Below are positions 7,011 through 12,697 of a stretch of 12,697 nucleotides of DNA, piece by piece. Each line of letters begins with the position of its first letter. Position 1 is the first letter of the stretch. Below the pieces are notes generated by a model that made no database searches, was not told the origin of the DNA, and saw nothing but the letters and a program-made list of their open reading frames with translations. The stretch is from Methanocorpusculum sp. (GTDB lineage Archaea; Halobacteriota; Methanomicrobia; Methanomicrobiales; Methanocorpusculaceae). Both the position numbers and the translations under genes were made by a program. The DNA lies in the NCBI GenBank assembly GCA_029986975.1, contig DALTWR010000005.1:1-12697 (forward strand), read 5' to 3'.

Positions 7011-7922
7011 ATGCGCATCAGTCTTTCCATCACAAAAACAGCAATCATCTTTGCCATTATAGCTGCATTTATCGCGGCGCTGAGTCCACCGCTCTGCAAA
7101 ATAGTGGTAACTGACATCCCGCCGGTTACAACTGCAGCACTATTAAATCTGGGAGCGGGTGTCGGGATTGGAATAATAGGACTGATCGCACAAAAAACTC
7201 CGCTCATTAAAGGCGAAAAGCATCTTGCAAAATCCGACATCCCATGGGTAATCGGACTATCAGCGGCGGAGATGCTTGCTGCAATTTCGATGATGGCAGG
7301 TCTGACGCTTACTGCAGCATCAAACGCATCACTCTTAAACAATTTTGAAACCGTAACAACAGCCGTAATCGCGCTTATTCTCTTCAAAGAAATAGTTCCG
7401 AAACGCCTCTGGTTTGCCATCCTTCTTATCACTCTTGGATGCATGATAATCTCATTTCAGGGCATGGAAAGTTTCGCATTTTCTCCCGGCTCACTTCTTG
7501 TCGTCCTTGCCTGTGTCTTCTGGGGTTTTGAAAACAACTTCGTAAAACGAATCGCAGACAAAAGTCCGGTTGAAGTGGTTATCTGCAAAGGAATTTTTCC
7601 CGGGCTTGGCGCGCTGCTTATCGCTTTCATATTAGGAGAACAGTTCCCTGACCTTGGAACAGCAGCGGCGGTTATGGCGCTTGGTGTTGTCATTTACGGA
7701 TTAAACATCCTCTTTCTTGTCTATTCAGAGCGGCATCTCGGCGCTGCCAAAGCCTGCGCAATTTACGGAATCAATCCATTCCTTGCAGCAATTGTATCCT
7801 GCATCATCTTCTTAGAAATCCCAAGCCCTCTCTTAATCATCGCCTTTGTACTGATGATTCCGGGAGTGTATCTCGCCGCAACTGCAAAAGGAAAAAAGAA
7901 AGAAGACAAGGCAGACTCTTGA
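7011..7922 (+). CDS. EamA/DMT-family transporter (10 TM, RhaT/YdcZ-like drug-metabolite exporter)
   Basis: The 303-residue protein has ten hydrophobic segments arranged as two EamA repeats, roughly 8-150 and 158-292, the standard layout of drug/metabolite transporters. Typical sequence includes the segment after the mid-point, CVFWGFENNFVKRIADKSP (168-186), and the end of repeat two, GINPFLAAIVSCIIFLE (253-269). The C-terminus is a short charged tail rich in lysine (293-300). Members export or import amino acids, nucleotide sugars or other small metabolites, and the substrate cannot be read from sequence. It starts 8 bp after the KARI-like gene with only a weak AGG upstream, so it is probably cotranslated. 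That context makes a keto acid, hydroxy acid or amino acid a reasonable guess, no more. Confidence 0.9.
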   Translation: MRISLSITKTAIIFAIIAAFIAALSPPLCKIVVTDIPPVTTAALLNLGAGVGIGIIGLIAQKTPLIKGEKHLAKSDIPWVIGLSAAEMLAAISMMAGLTLTAASNASLLNNFETVTTAVIALILFKEIVPKRLWFAILLITLGCMIISFQGMESFAFSPGSLLVVLACVFWGFENNFVKRIADKSPVEVVICKGIFPGLGALLIAFILGEQFPDLGTAAAVMALGVVIYGLNILFLVYSERHLGAAKACAIYGINPFLAAIVSCIIFLEIPSPLLIIAFVLMIPGVYLAATAKGKKKEDKADS

Positions 7923-7930
7923 AAAATACC

Positions 7931-7959
7931 CGTTTCCGAATGCGTATATAGTTGAAACG
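7931..7959 (+). promoter_or_regulatory. TATA box with flanking inverted repeat, upstream of the 29-codon ORF
   Basis: GCGTATATAG at 7942-7951 is a clear archaeal TATA box. It is bracketed by a 6-bp inverted repeat, CGTTTC (7931-7936) and GAAACG (7954-7959). A transcription start near 7975 would give a leader of about 60 nt to the small ORF. A protein bound to the repeat would cover the TATA box, which suggests repression, but this is inference. Confidence 0.5.
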
Positions 7960-8023
7960 CAAATGTAAAATCAGCCTTTCACCCGCACGTATTTTTCTCT
8001 ACGAGGAAAGACAAAAATCAATC

Positions 8024-8031
8024 GAGGTGAT
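8024..8031 (+). promoter_or_regulatory. Near-perfect Shine-Dalgarno of the 29-codon ORF
   Basis: GAGGTGAT matches eight consecutive bases of the archaeal 16S rRNA 3'-end complement (AGGAGGTGATC) and sits 5 nt before the ATG at 8037. It is among the strongest ribosome binding sites in this window and is the main reason to believe the small ORF is translated. Confidence 0.6.
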
Positions 8032-8036
8032 ATTCA

Positions 8037-8126
8037 ATGACCTGTCATAAGAAAGAGGCTAAGCAGGCAAAAGAAGCTGCAAAGAAAGAACAGCAGAATC
8101 CTGCAGCAAAGTCCGGTAAGAACTGA
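8037..8126 (+). CDS. Putative small protein of 29 residues, charged, unknown function
   Basis: The ORF begins MTCHKKEAKQ and ends AAKSGKN, and is rich in Lys, Ala, Glu and Gln (KEAKQAKEAAKKEQQ at 6-20). The middle should form a strongly charged helix. A Cys-His pair sits at residues 3-4. It is closed upstream by an in-frame TGA at 8028, so the start is limited to this ATG. It has its own TATA box and an excellent Shine-Dalgarno. The stop codon TGA is the first three bases of a hairpin stem. I recognise no family. It could be a small basic helix-forming protein, or a leader-type ORF attached to the structured RNA that follows. It lies between an EamA transporter gene and a convergent DUF5714 gene. 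Confidence 0.55.
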   Translation: MTCHKKEAKQAKEAAKKEQQNPAAKSGKN

Positions 8127-8144
8127 ATTCAACAATTGAATTCA
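8124..8144 (+). repeat. Hairpin 1 (9-bp stem) over the small ORF stop codon
   Basis: Arms TGAATTCAA (8124-8132) and TTGAATTCA (8136-8144) are perfect complements around a 3-nt CAA loop. Each arm also contains the palindrome TGAATTCA. The first three bases are the stop codon of the 29-codon ORF. Confidence 0.6.
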
Positions 8145-8151
8145 GAAATAA

Positions 8152-8172
8152 CAGTCTGAAACAATCAGGCTG
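8152..8172 (+). repeat. Hairpin 2 (8-bp stem with one T-G pair)
   Basis: CAGTCTGA (8152-8159) pairs with TCAGGCTG (8165-8172) around an AACAA loop, with a single T-G wobble as read on the plus strand. It starts 7 nt after hairpin 1. Confidence 0.5.
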
Positions 8173-8181
8173 GAGGCAGAT

Positions 8182-8210
8182 GGATACAGGCGCTTTACGC
8201 GCCTGTATTC
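8182..8210 (+). repeat. Hairpin 3 (12-bp GC-rich stem)
   Basis: ATACAGGCGC (8184-8193) pairs perfectly with GCGCCTGTAT (8199-8208) around TTTAC, and G8182-C8210 and G8183-T8209 extend the stem. It is the most stable hairpin in the window and starts 9 nt after hairpin 2. No T tract follows directly. A run of seven Ts comes at 8256-8262. It may be the core of a structured 3'UTR, a terminator or an RNA-processing site. Confidence 0.6.
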
Positions 8211-8303
8211 CTGTTCATTGAAAATTCAGCACAATATCTCTTACATCACCAACTGTTTTTTTCCGTATGTTAGATTCCTGATGGGAGTGTTGGTGATTAC
8301 AAA

Positions 8304-9008
8304 TCATTCTTCTTTCGGATAATACGGACACTTATCTTTCAGACACTCATGATTGTCTGCAGAATATCTGCATACTATTTTCTCAGGCAGTTCCATACCA
8401 ACACCCAACTCCTTTTTTACGAACTCTACAGTTGTTTTTATTGAGGTGAAAGAATCGCGTTTGCAGCAGCGAGGACCACCGCATTTTCCAATCTCACCAA
8501 GACAGGCTGCGGTAAGCTGCATGCCAAGTCCCCAGTTTATCTCAGAAAGCGGCGTTGTCTTTAACGCGACTGAGAGAAAGATGCCGGAAGAAATACCTGC
8601 ACCGCACGCGCCTGCTAACCCGCAGAAACCGCCGATTACTTTTGCCCCACGCATTTTTGCGGCATCGAGAGCTGGTTCAAGGTCAAGGTCTCCTCCGGCG
8701 TTATGATATGCAGTTAGAAGAACTGATGAAACGATTACATGATACTCAGGACCATGCACATGTACTGCAGGAGATTTGATAATCGCATCCATAATCTCGA
8801 CAGGATTTTTCGATTTGCTCTTAAGACACACGTACTTAATCACTGCATAAGCGGCTTCTGCGTGGCATACGTCACATACATAATGTCCGTTTTTGCAGAC
8901 TGCATTGCTTTCAAACTCTTTTCCGCAGACGGCGCATGTCATCTTTTTTGCGGAGTCAAGATAGATTATGTCATCGCCGCAGAGAATACATCCGTTTTCA
9001 TAACCCAT
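8304..9008 (-). CDS. DUF5714-type cysteine-rich protein
   Basis: I recognise the overall pattern of the DUF5714 proteins of methanogens and other anaerobes, but no biochemical function is established. The 234-residue protein has an N-terminal zinc-ribbon-like part with C7xxC10, C25xxC28, C38 and C45xxC48. The main domain carries HVHGPEYH (83-90), GFCGLAGACGAGISSG (127-142, with C129 and C135) and KCGGPRCCKRDS (175-186, with C176, C181 and C182). The C-terminus adds C213, C222 and C227 (ECLKDKCPYY). That makes fifteen cysteines, enough for zinc plus an Fe-S or other metal site. There are no transmembrane segments. ATG at 9008 is preceded by GGTGAT with 6 nt spacing, a good Shine-Dalgarno. It is downstream of, and in the same direction as, a tRNA gene, but a T-rich tract lies between them. 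It converges with the small ORF. Confidence 0.8.
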   Translation of the reverse strand: MGYENGCILCGDDIIYLDSAKKMTCAVCGKEFESNAVCKNGHYVCDVCHAEAAYAVIKYVCLKSKSKNPVEIMDAIIKSPAVHVHGPEYHVIVSSVLLTAYHNAGGDLDLEPALDAAKMRGAKVIGGFCGLAGACGAGISSGIFLSVALKTTPLSEINWGLGMQLTAACLGEIGKCGGPRCCKRDSFTSIKTTVEFVKKELGVGMELPEKIVCRYSADNHECLKDKCPYYPKEE

Positions 9009-9093
9009 GTAACAATCACCAGCTATTGCTTTATGTTTAGGGTCTCTACAGATAACATACTTTCTCTATCAGGAGATAAAACCGAATAAGAAA

Positions 9094-9122
9094 TCAACAC
9101 AGAAAATAAAAACACAAAATAG
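9094..9122 (-). terminator. T-rich terminator of the tRNA gene
   Basis: Directly after the tRNA 3' end the minus strand reads through ATTTTGTG and TTTTTATTTTCTG, a series of short T runs typical of archaeal tRNA 3' ends. It would separate the tRNA from the DUF5714 gene. Confidence 0.5.
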
Positions 9123-9196
9123 TGCTGCGCGAGGGATCCGAACCCCCGATCTCGGGATTATGAGTCCCGCGCCCTAACCAGCTAGGCCAGCGCAGC
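9123..9196 (-). tRNA. tRNA-Met (CAU), elongator type
   Basis: The complete 74-nt cloverleaf folds as follows. The acceptor stem pairs GCTGCGC with GCGCAGC (7 bp, no mismatch). The D stem is GCCT/GGGC with AGCTGGTTA in the loop. The anticodon stem CGGGA/TCCCG has loop CTCATAA, giving anticodon CAU. The T arm is GGGGG/CCCTC with TTCGGAT in the loop. The discriminator is A73, and CCA is not encoded. There is no intron. G1-C72 and an A-T pair at 31-39, rather than three GC pairs under the loop, argue against the initiator. The CAU anticodon could also be the Ile2 tRNA modified by TiaS, but the D loop and the GACTCATAATC segment resemble archaeal elongator tRNA-Met. Confidence 0.9.
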
Positions 9197-9262
9197 AGAC
9201 ACATCCAAGACAGTTGTCTTAAGAATTGCATAATAAGAATGATGTTTGAAAATATATACGTT

Positions 9263-9287
9263 GCGGAAAAACTCAGCGTTTTTCCGC
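9263..9287 (-). terminator. Hairpin terminator overlapping the pycA stop codon
   Basis: GCGGAAAAA (9263-9271) and TTTTTCCGC (9279-9287) form a perfect 9-bp stem with a 7-nt loop. The loop contains the pycA stop codon, so the 5' arm on the mRNA is coding sequence. TTTT and ATATAT follow on the minus strand (9258-9248). The design resembles the frh terminator, with an A/T-rich stem base. Confidence 0.5.
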
Positions 9288-10775
9288 TGCCTTCTTAGCC
9301 GCAAGGGCACTCATGTAAGCAGAGACGGCAGCCGTTACAGCGATGGTTTTGTCCTTTCCCGACTTAAGAGAGAGTGCAAGCTGCTGCATACGCGTCTCGC
9401 TTTCCCGCATATATGCCGGAAGAGACTTCTGAACCGTCGGTTCTGATAAGAAATGCGTATGTGTGTGTCCTGCAATGAACTCGGGATTGTTCATAACCGC
9501 ATAATGAAGCGGCAGTGTTGTCTTAACTCCAATAATCACATACTCCATAAGCGCGCGACGCATTCTGGCAATCGTATCATCACGAGTCATCGCAGACGCA
9601 CAGAGTTTTGCAATCATGGAATCATACTGCGGCGGAATGGAGTATCCGTTGTGAATACTGCTGTCGATACGGATTCCGGGACCTCCCGGAGAGCGGTAAT
9701 GAGTAATCTTTCCTGCATCCGACTGGAAATTGTTCATCGGATCTTCAGCATTGATACGGCACTCAATAGCATGACCTCTGCAGGTAATTCCCTCCTGTCC
9801 GCAGGGAAGCGGTTCGCCTGCAGCAACCGAAATCTGCATTCTCACCATATCCATACCGGTGATTAACTCAGTTACCGTGTGTTCAACCTGCAGACGCGTG
9901 TTCATCTCCATGAAGTAGTAGTTGCCGTTGTCATAGAGGAACTCGACAGTACCTGCATTTTCATATCCGCAGGTCTTTGCAACCGTAATAGCAGACTGCG
10001 TCATGCGTTCACGCAATTCAGGCGTCATAATGGGGCATGGCGCTTCCTCGATAAGCTTCTGATGTCTGCGCTGAATCGAGCAGTCACGCTCGAACATGTG
10101 GATAACATCACCCTGAGAATCTGCAAAGACCTGTACTTCGATGTGGCGCGGCTTTGCAAGATACTTTTCGATAAAGACAGTGGAGTCGCCAAAAGCAGCG
10201 GCTGCAGTTCTGCTCGACTTTGCAATAGCTTCATCGAGTTCTGCCTCATTGTTTACAACGGTCATACCAATACCGCCGCCTCCGGCAGATGCCTTTACAA
10301 TAACCGGATACCCAATGGATTCTGCAAATGCTTTTACTTCATCATGGTCTGTTGACTGAGTCCACGGAAGAACAGGAACACCTGCATCGTGCATTGCCTG
10401 CTTGGATTCAAGCTTTGAACCCATCATCCGCATAGTATCTCCCGAAGGACCGATAAACGTAAGACCGGCTTTCTTCACCGCATCGGAAAACTCCGCACGC
10501 TCAGCAAGGAATCCATACCCGGGATGAATTGCATCTGCGCCCGCCATTTCAGCAACCTCAAGGATTCTTTCCATGTTGAGATAGCTTTTCGTCGGATGAG
10601 CAGGGCCTATCGGAAATGCTTCATCGGCATACTTTACGTGAAGCGCACTTTCATCCGCTTCAGAATAAACGGCAACCGTTTCGATACCCATCTCACGGCA
10701 TGCACGCATAACACGGATTGCAATTTCACCGCGGTTGGCAATCAGGATTTTGTCGAAACAGCGATCCTTTTTCAT
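9273..10775 (-). CDS. pycA: Pyruvate carboxylase subunit A (biotin carboxylase)
   Basis: PycA carboxylates the biotin on PycB using ATP and bicarbonate, the first half of making oxaloacetate from pyruvate. The 500-residue protein has the biotin carboxylase N-domain start [18 protein letters not shown] (9-26) and HPGYGFLAE (84-92). The ATP-grasp domain shows K161, the glycine-rich AGGGGIGM loop (164-171), [12 protein letters not shown] (208-219), [17 protein letters not shown] (230-246) and [11 protein letters not shown] (290-300, with the catalytic R294). About 45 lysine- and alanine-rich residues follow the domain at the C-terminus. ATG at 10775 overlaps the pycB stop as ATGA, with GGTGGTGA just upstream, so translation is coupled. 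Acetyl-CoA carboxylase AccC is the main alternative, but pairing with PycB favours pyruvate carboxylase. Confidence 0.95.
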   Translation of the reverse strand: MKKDRCFDKILIANRGEIAIRVMRACREMGIETVAVYSEADESALHVKYADEAFPIGPAHPTKSYLNMERILEVAEMAGADAIHPGYGFLAERAEFSDAVKKAGLTFIGPSGDTMRMMGSKLESKQAMHDAGVPVLPWTQSTDHDEVKAFAESIGYPVIVKASAGGGGIGMTVVNNEAELDEAIAKSSRTAAAAFGDSTVFIEKYLAKPRHIEVQVFADSQGDVIHMFERDCSIQRRHQKLIEEAPCPIMTPELRERMTQSAITVAKTCGYENAGTVEFLYDNGNYYFMEMNTRLQVEHTVTELITGMDMVRMQISVAAGEPLPCGQEGITCRGHAIECRINAEDPMNNFQSDAGKITHYRSPGGPGIRIDSSIHNGYSIPPQYDSMIAKLCASAMTRDDTIARMRRALMEYVIIGVKTTLPLHYAVMNNPEFIAGHTHTHFLSEPTVQKSLPAYMRESETRMQQLALSLKSGKDKTIAVTAAVSAYMSALAAKKAAEKR

Positions 10776-12502
10776 TTCACCACCACGAGAACGTCGCCAT
10801 TTGCAACCACTGCGCCGTTCTCAACGAAAATCTCGGTAACCGTTCCGTCAACAGGACTTACAATCGGATTTTCCATCTTCATAGCCTCAATTACCAGAAG
10901 CGTATCTCCGGCAGAAACTTTCTGTCCTGCATGTACTTTGATGTCAAGAACCATTCCCTGAATGCTGCTCTTAACACCTCCGGGCACATCTCCTCTCGGG
11001 CGAAGCGGTTTTTCCTCGTCAGCGCTTACCACAGCCTCTCCTTCGACTGAAAGGATGCGGACTGCATAGACTTCACCGTCAACTTCGACCTCCATTGAGC
11101 GCGGAATGTCATACTCAATTTCAGGCTCTGCTGCTGCAGGCTTTGCAGCAGGGAGAACTTCGGCTTTTGCTTCTCCTTTGAGGAAAGCAGGTGCGATTGC
11201 CGGATAAAGGATGTAGGTTAAGACATCCTCTTCCTTTTTGATAAGACCCTGTGCTTTTGCATCTGCCTTCATCTTCTCATAGACCGGCTCTAAGGTATCT
11301 GCCGGACGGCAGGTGATGCGTTTTTCCTCGCCGATAATGGATTTGACAAATGCCTCATCCATCTCTTTCGGACTTTTGCCGTAAAGTCCTTTTAAGTAGT
11401 CACGGACTTCATTGGTCACCGTGCCGTATCTGTTTCCGGTTAAGACATTTAAGACAGACTGAGTTCCAACAATCTGCGAGGTCGGAGTCACAAGCGGCGG
11501 ATAACCTAAATCTGCACGAACCTTCGGCAGCTCTGCAAGTACTGCATCAAAGCGGTCTAATGCATTCTGCTCCTTTAACTGGGAGACAAGGTTTGAAATC
11601 ATGCCGCCGGGGAGCTGATAGACAAGTACGTCCGAATCGATTCTGACTGAAATCGGATTGATGATGACATCGTACTTTGCGCGAACCTTTGCCGCCTCAT
11701 TTTTCGCATTGCGCAGAGTACTAAGAGATATTTTTGTATCACGGGCGGTTCCCGCAAGGGATGCTACGATGGATTCTGTTGCCGGCTGGCTTGTTCCGCC
11801 TGCAAACGGAGAAAGTGCCGTATCAAGAATGTCAACTCCCGCCTCGATTGCCGCCTGATAACTCATCGGAGCAATGCCTGATGTGGAGTGGGTGTGCAGT
11901 CCTACCGGAATGTCAACACGCCCTTTGATGGCGGTGATTAACTCACGGGCAGCTTCAGGCATGATAAGACCTGCCATATCTTTGATGCAGATGGAATTGC
12001 ATCCTCTGCTGTAGAGTTCCTCTGCGAAATCGGCAAATCCTGCAATGCTGTGAACCGGGCTTGTGGTATAAGATATTGTGCCCTGAAGATGGCAGCCGTT
12101 GTCAAGTACGGCTTTCATTGAACGCTCCATATTGCGGATATCGTTTAATGCATCAAAGATTCTAAATACGGAAACGCCGTTTTCTGCAGCTGCTTTTACG
12201 AAAGCATCCACTACATCATCCGGATAGTGACGGTATCCGACAAGATTTTGACCGCGCAGAAGCATCTGGATTGGAGTCTTTACAAAGACCTGCTTTAAGG
12301 TCCGCAGGCGTTCCCATGGGTCTTCATTAAGATAGCGGATACAGGAGTCAAAGGTTGCTCCTCCCCATGCTTCTACAGACCAGAAGCCTGCTTTGTCCAT
12401 CTCTTTTGCCAGAGAGAGCATGTCCTCAGTGCGCATTCTCGTTGCAGCGAGTGACTGGTGCGCATCTCTGAGGGTCGTATCGGTAATTTTCAGTTGTGTC
12501 AT
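10772..12502 (-). CDS. pycB: Pyruvate carboxylase subunit B (carboxyltransferase plus biotin carrier)
   Basis: PycB carries biotin and transfers its carboxyl group to pyruvate, giving oxaloacetate for the partial TCA cycle and amino acid synthesis. The 576-residue protein starts with the HMGL-like TIM-barrel carboxyltransferase domain: [10 protein letters not shown] (8-17, metal ligand D13), GGATFDSC (47-54), CIKDMAGL (172-179, with K174 as the carbamylated lysine) and GLHTHSTSG (201-209, with H203 and H205). An Ala/Pro/Glu-rich linker around 450-465 leads to a C-terminal biotinyl domain with EAMKMENP, in which K542 takes biotin 34 residues before the end. ATG at 12502 has AAGGAG 7 nt upstream. 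The fold is shared with the oxaloacetate decarboxylase alpha subunit, but no membrane OadB/G genes are nearby, which supports the anabolic role. It is the first gene of a pycB-pycA transcript. Confidence 0.95.
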   Translation of the reverse strand: MTQLKITDTTLRDAHQSLAATRMRTEDMLSLAKEMDKAGFWSVEAWGGATFDSCIRYLNEDPWERLRTLKQVFVKTPIQMLLRGQNLVGYRHYPDDVVDAFVKAAAENGVSVFRIFDALNDIRNMERSMKAVLDNGCHLQGTISYTTSPVHSIAGFADFAEELYSRGCNSICIKDMAGLIMPEAARELITAIKGRVDIPVGLHTHSTSGIAPMSYQAAIEAGVDILDTALSPFAGGTSQPATESIVASLAGTARDTKISLSTLRNAKNEAAKVRAKYDVIINPISVRIDSDVLVYQLPGGMISNLVSQLKEQNALDRFDAVLAELPKVRADLGYPPLVTPTSQIVGTQSVLNVLTGNRYGTVTNEVRDYLKGLYGKSPKEMDEAFVKSIIGEEKRITCRPADTLEPVYEKMKADAKAQGLIKKEEDVLTYILYPAIAPAFLKGEAKAEVLPAAKPAAAEPEIEYDIPRSMEVEVDGEVYAVRILSVEGEAVVSADEEKPLRPRGDVPGGVKSSIQGMVLDIKVHAGQKVSAGDTLLVIEAMKMENPIVSPVDGTVTEIFVENGAVVANGDVLVVVK

Positions 12503-12537
12503 CTACGTACTCCTTGAGTATAGGATTTGTAAATAGT

Positions 12538-12547
12538 ACTTATACTT
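12538..12547 (-). promoter_or_regulatory. Probable TATA box of pycBA
   Basis: The minus strand reads CCAAAGTATAAGTAC here, with a purine-rich BRE-like flank before the TATA core. A start about 25 bp downstream (near 12515) leaves a leader of about 15 nt that still includes the AAGGAG ribosome binding site. Confidence 0.5.
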
Positions 12548-12648
12548 TGGATGTACAAAGGTAAAAAGAAGACTATCAGCCGGCTAAAATAAAGCCCTCT
12601 CCATACAAAATCGAACTGAAAAAATAAAGAGAGTAAAGGGGAAAAACC

Positions 12649-12697
12649 TCACTCCCGTCTAAAGGTAATGGCAACAAAGTTCAGGTACCTGCCTCCG
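12649..12697 (-). CDS. Possible 3' end of a further minus-strand gene (partial)
   Basis: One minus-strand frame is open from the window edge for 15 codons and ends GGRYLNFVAITFRRE before TGA at 12649-12651. T-rich sequence (TTTTTCCCC and TTTATTTTTT) follows the stop, as expected for a gene end. The peptide is plausible as a protein C-terminus but too short to assign. The 146 bp between it and pycB contain only the pycBA promoter. Confidence 0.3.
   Translation of the reverse strand, partial: GGRYLNFVAITFRRE

Larger units (their letters stand above)
8127..8303 (+). other. Structured gene-free region between small ORF and DUF5714 gene
   Basis: Besides the three hairpins, this gap contains T7 at 8256-8262, a likely plus-strand 3' end. 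It also holds a widely spaced perfect inverted repeat, ATCACCAAC (8245-8253) and GTTGGTGAT (8289-8297). The transcripts from both sides converge here, so part of the structure may serve as a bidirectional terminator. I see no further ORF with a ribosome binding site. Confidence 0.5.

Noticed and set aside
9123..9196. Initiator tRNA-Met
   Set aside because: The acceptor begins with G1-C72 rather than an A1-U72 type pair, and the anticodon stem lacks the three consecutive GC pairs below the loop.
9453..10355. Two plus-strand frames (137 and 158 codons) opposite pycA
   Set aside because: pycA shows continuous conserved motifs through the whole stretch; the opposite frames resemble no protein and lack start signals.
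9273..12502. Na+-pumping oxaloacetate decarboxylase
   Set aside because: PycB resembles OadA, but an adjacent biotin carboxylase is present and no beta or gamma membrane subunit genes are seen, so pyruvate carboxylase fits better.
1..12697. CRISPR, transposon, prophage, toxin-antitoxin or restriction genes
   Set aside because: No regularly spaced repeats, transposase motifs, terminal repeats, integrase or defence motifs were seen; all long genes are metabolic or membrane proteins with similar composition.

Overview
The window reads as a chromosomal segment of a methanogenic archaeon. The marker genes are a complete frhADGB operon for the coenzyme F420-reducing [NiFe] hydrogenase, mptA for the first step of methanopterin synthesis, and a two-subunit archaeal-type pyruvate carboxylase. 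Archaeal TATA boxes, T-rich 3' ends and an intron-less elongator-type tRNA-Met without an encoded CCA agree with this. Roughly balanced base composition and the frhA-D-G-B order suggest a member of the Methanomicrobiales, possibly close to Methanocorpusculum. That genus placement is an inference from recall, not from any search.

Layout. Positions 1-147 hold the 3' end of the frh operon and its terminator hairpin. Positions 148-3789 (minus) hold frhB, frhG, frhD and frhA, transcribed as frhA-frhD-frhG-frhB. Positions 3790-4112 are the frh upstream region, with a 16-bp interrupted palindrome. Positions 4113-5802 (minus) hold mptA followed by a DUF554 membrane protein. Positions 5803-6015 are a divergent promoter region. 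Positions 6016-7922 (plus) hold a divergent ketol-acid reductoisomerase (KARI) and an EamA/DMT transporter in one probable operon. Positions 7923-8303 contain a previously easy-to-miss 29-codon ORF with the best Shine-Dalgarno match in the window, followed by three hairpins in tandem, a T7 tract and a widely spaced inverted repeat. Positions 8304-9008 (minus) encode a cysteine-rich DUF5714-type protein. tRNA-Met lies at 9123-9196 (minus). Positions 9273-12502 (minus) hold pycB-pycA, overlapping by ATGA. The last 49 bases may be the 3' end of another minus-strand gene.

How the genes work together. Frh supplies reduced F420 from H2 for the methanogenic C1 pathway. MptA starts synthesis of the C1 carrier (methanopterin or sarcinapterin) used in that pathway. 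PycAB makes oxaloacetate from pyruvate for biosynthesis. The KARI-like enzyme and the exporter-like EamA protein are less easily placed.

The least explained part is 7923-8303 (small ORF plus structured RNA). Next come the unusual pocket residues of the KARI homologue, the cysteine-rich DUF5714 protein, and the palindrome in the frh promoter region. I found no CRISPR array, insertion sequence, phage gene or defence system.
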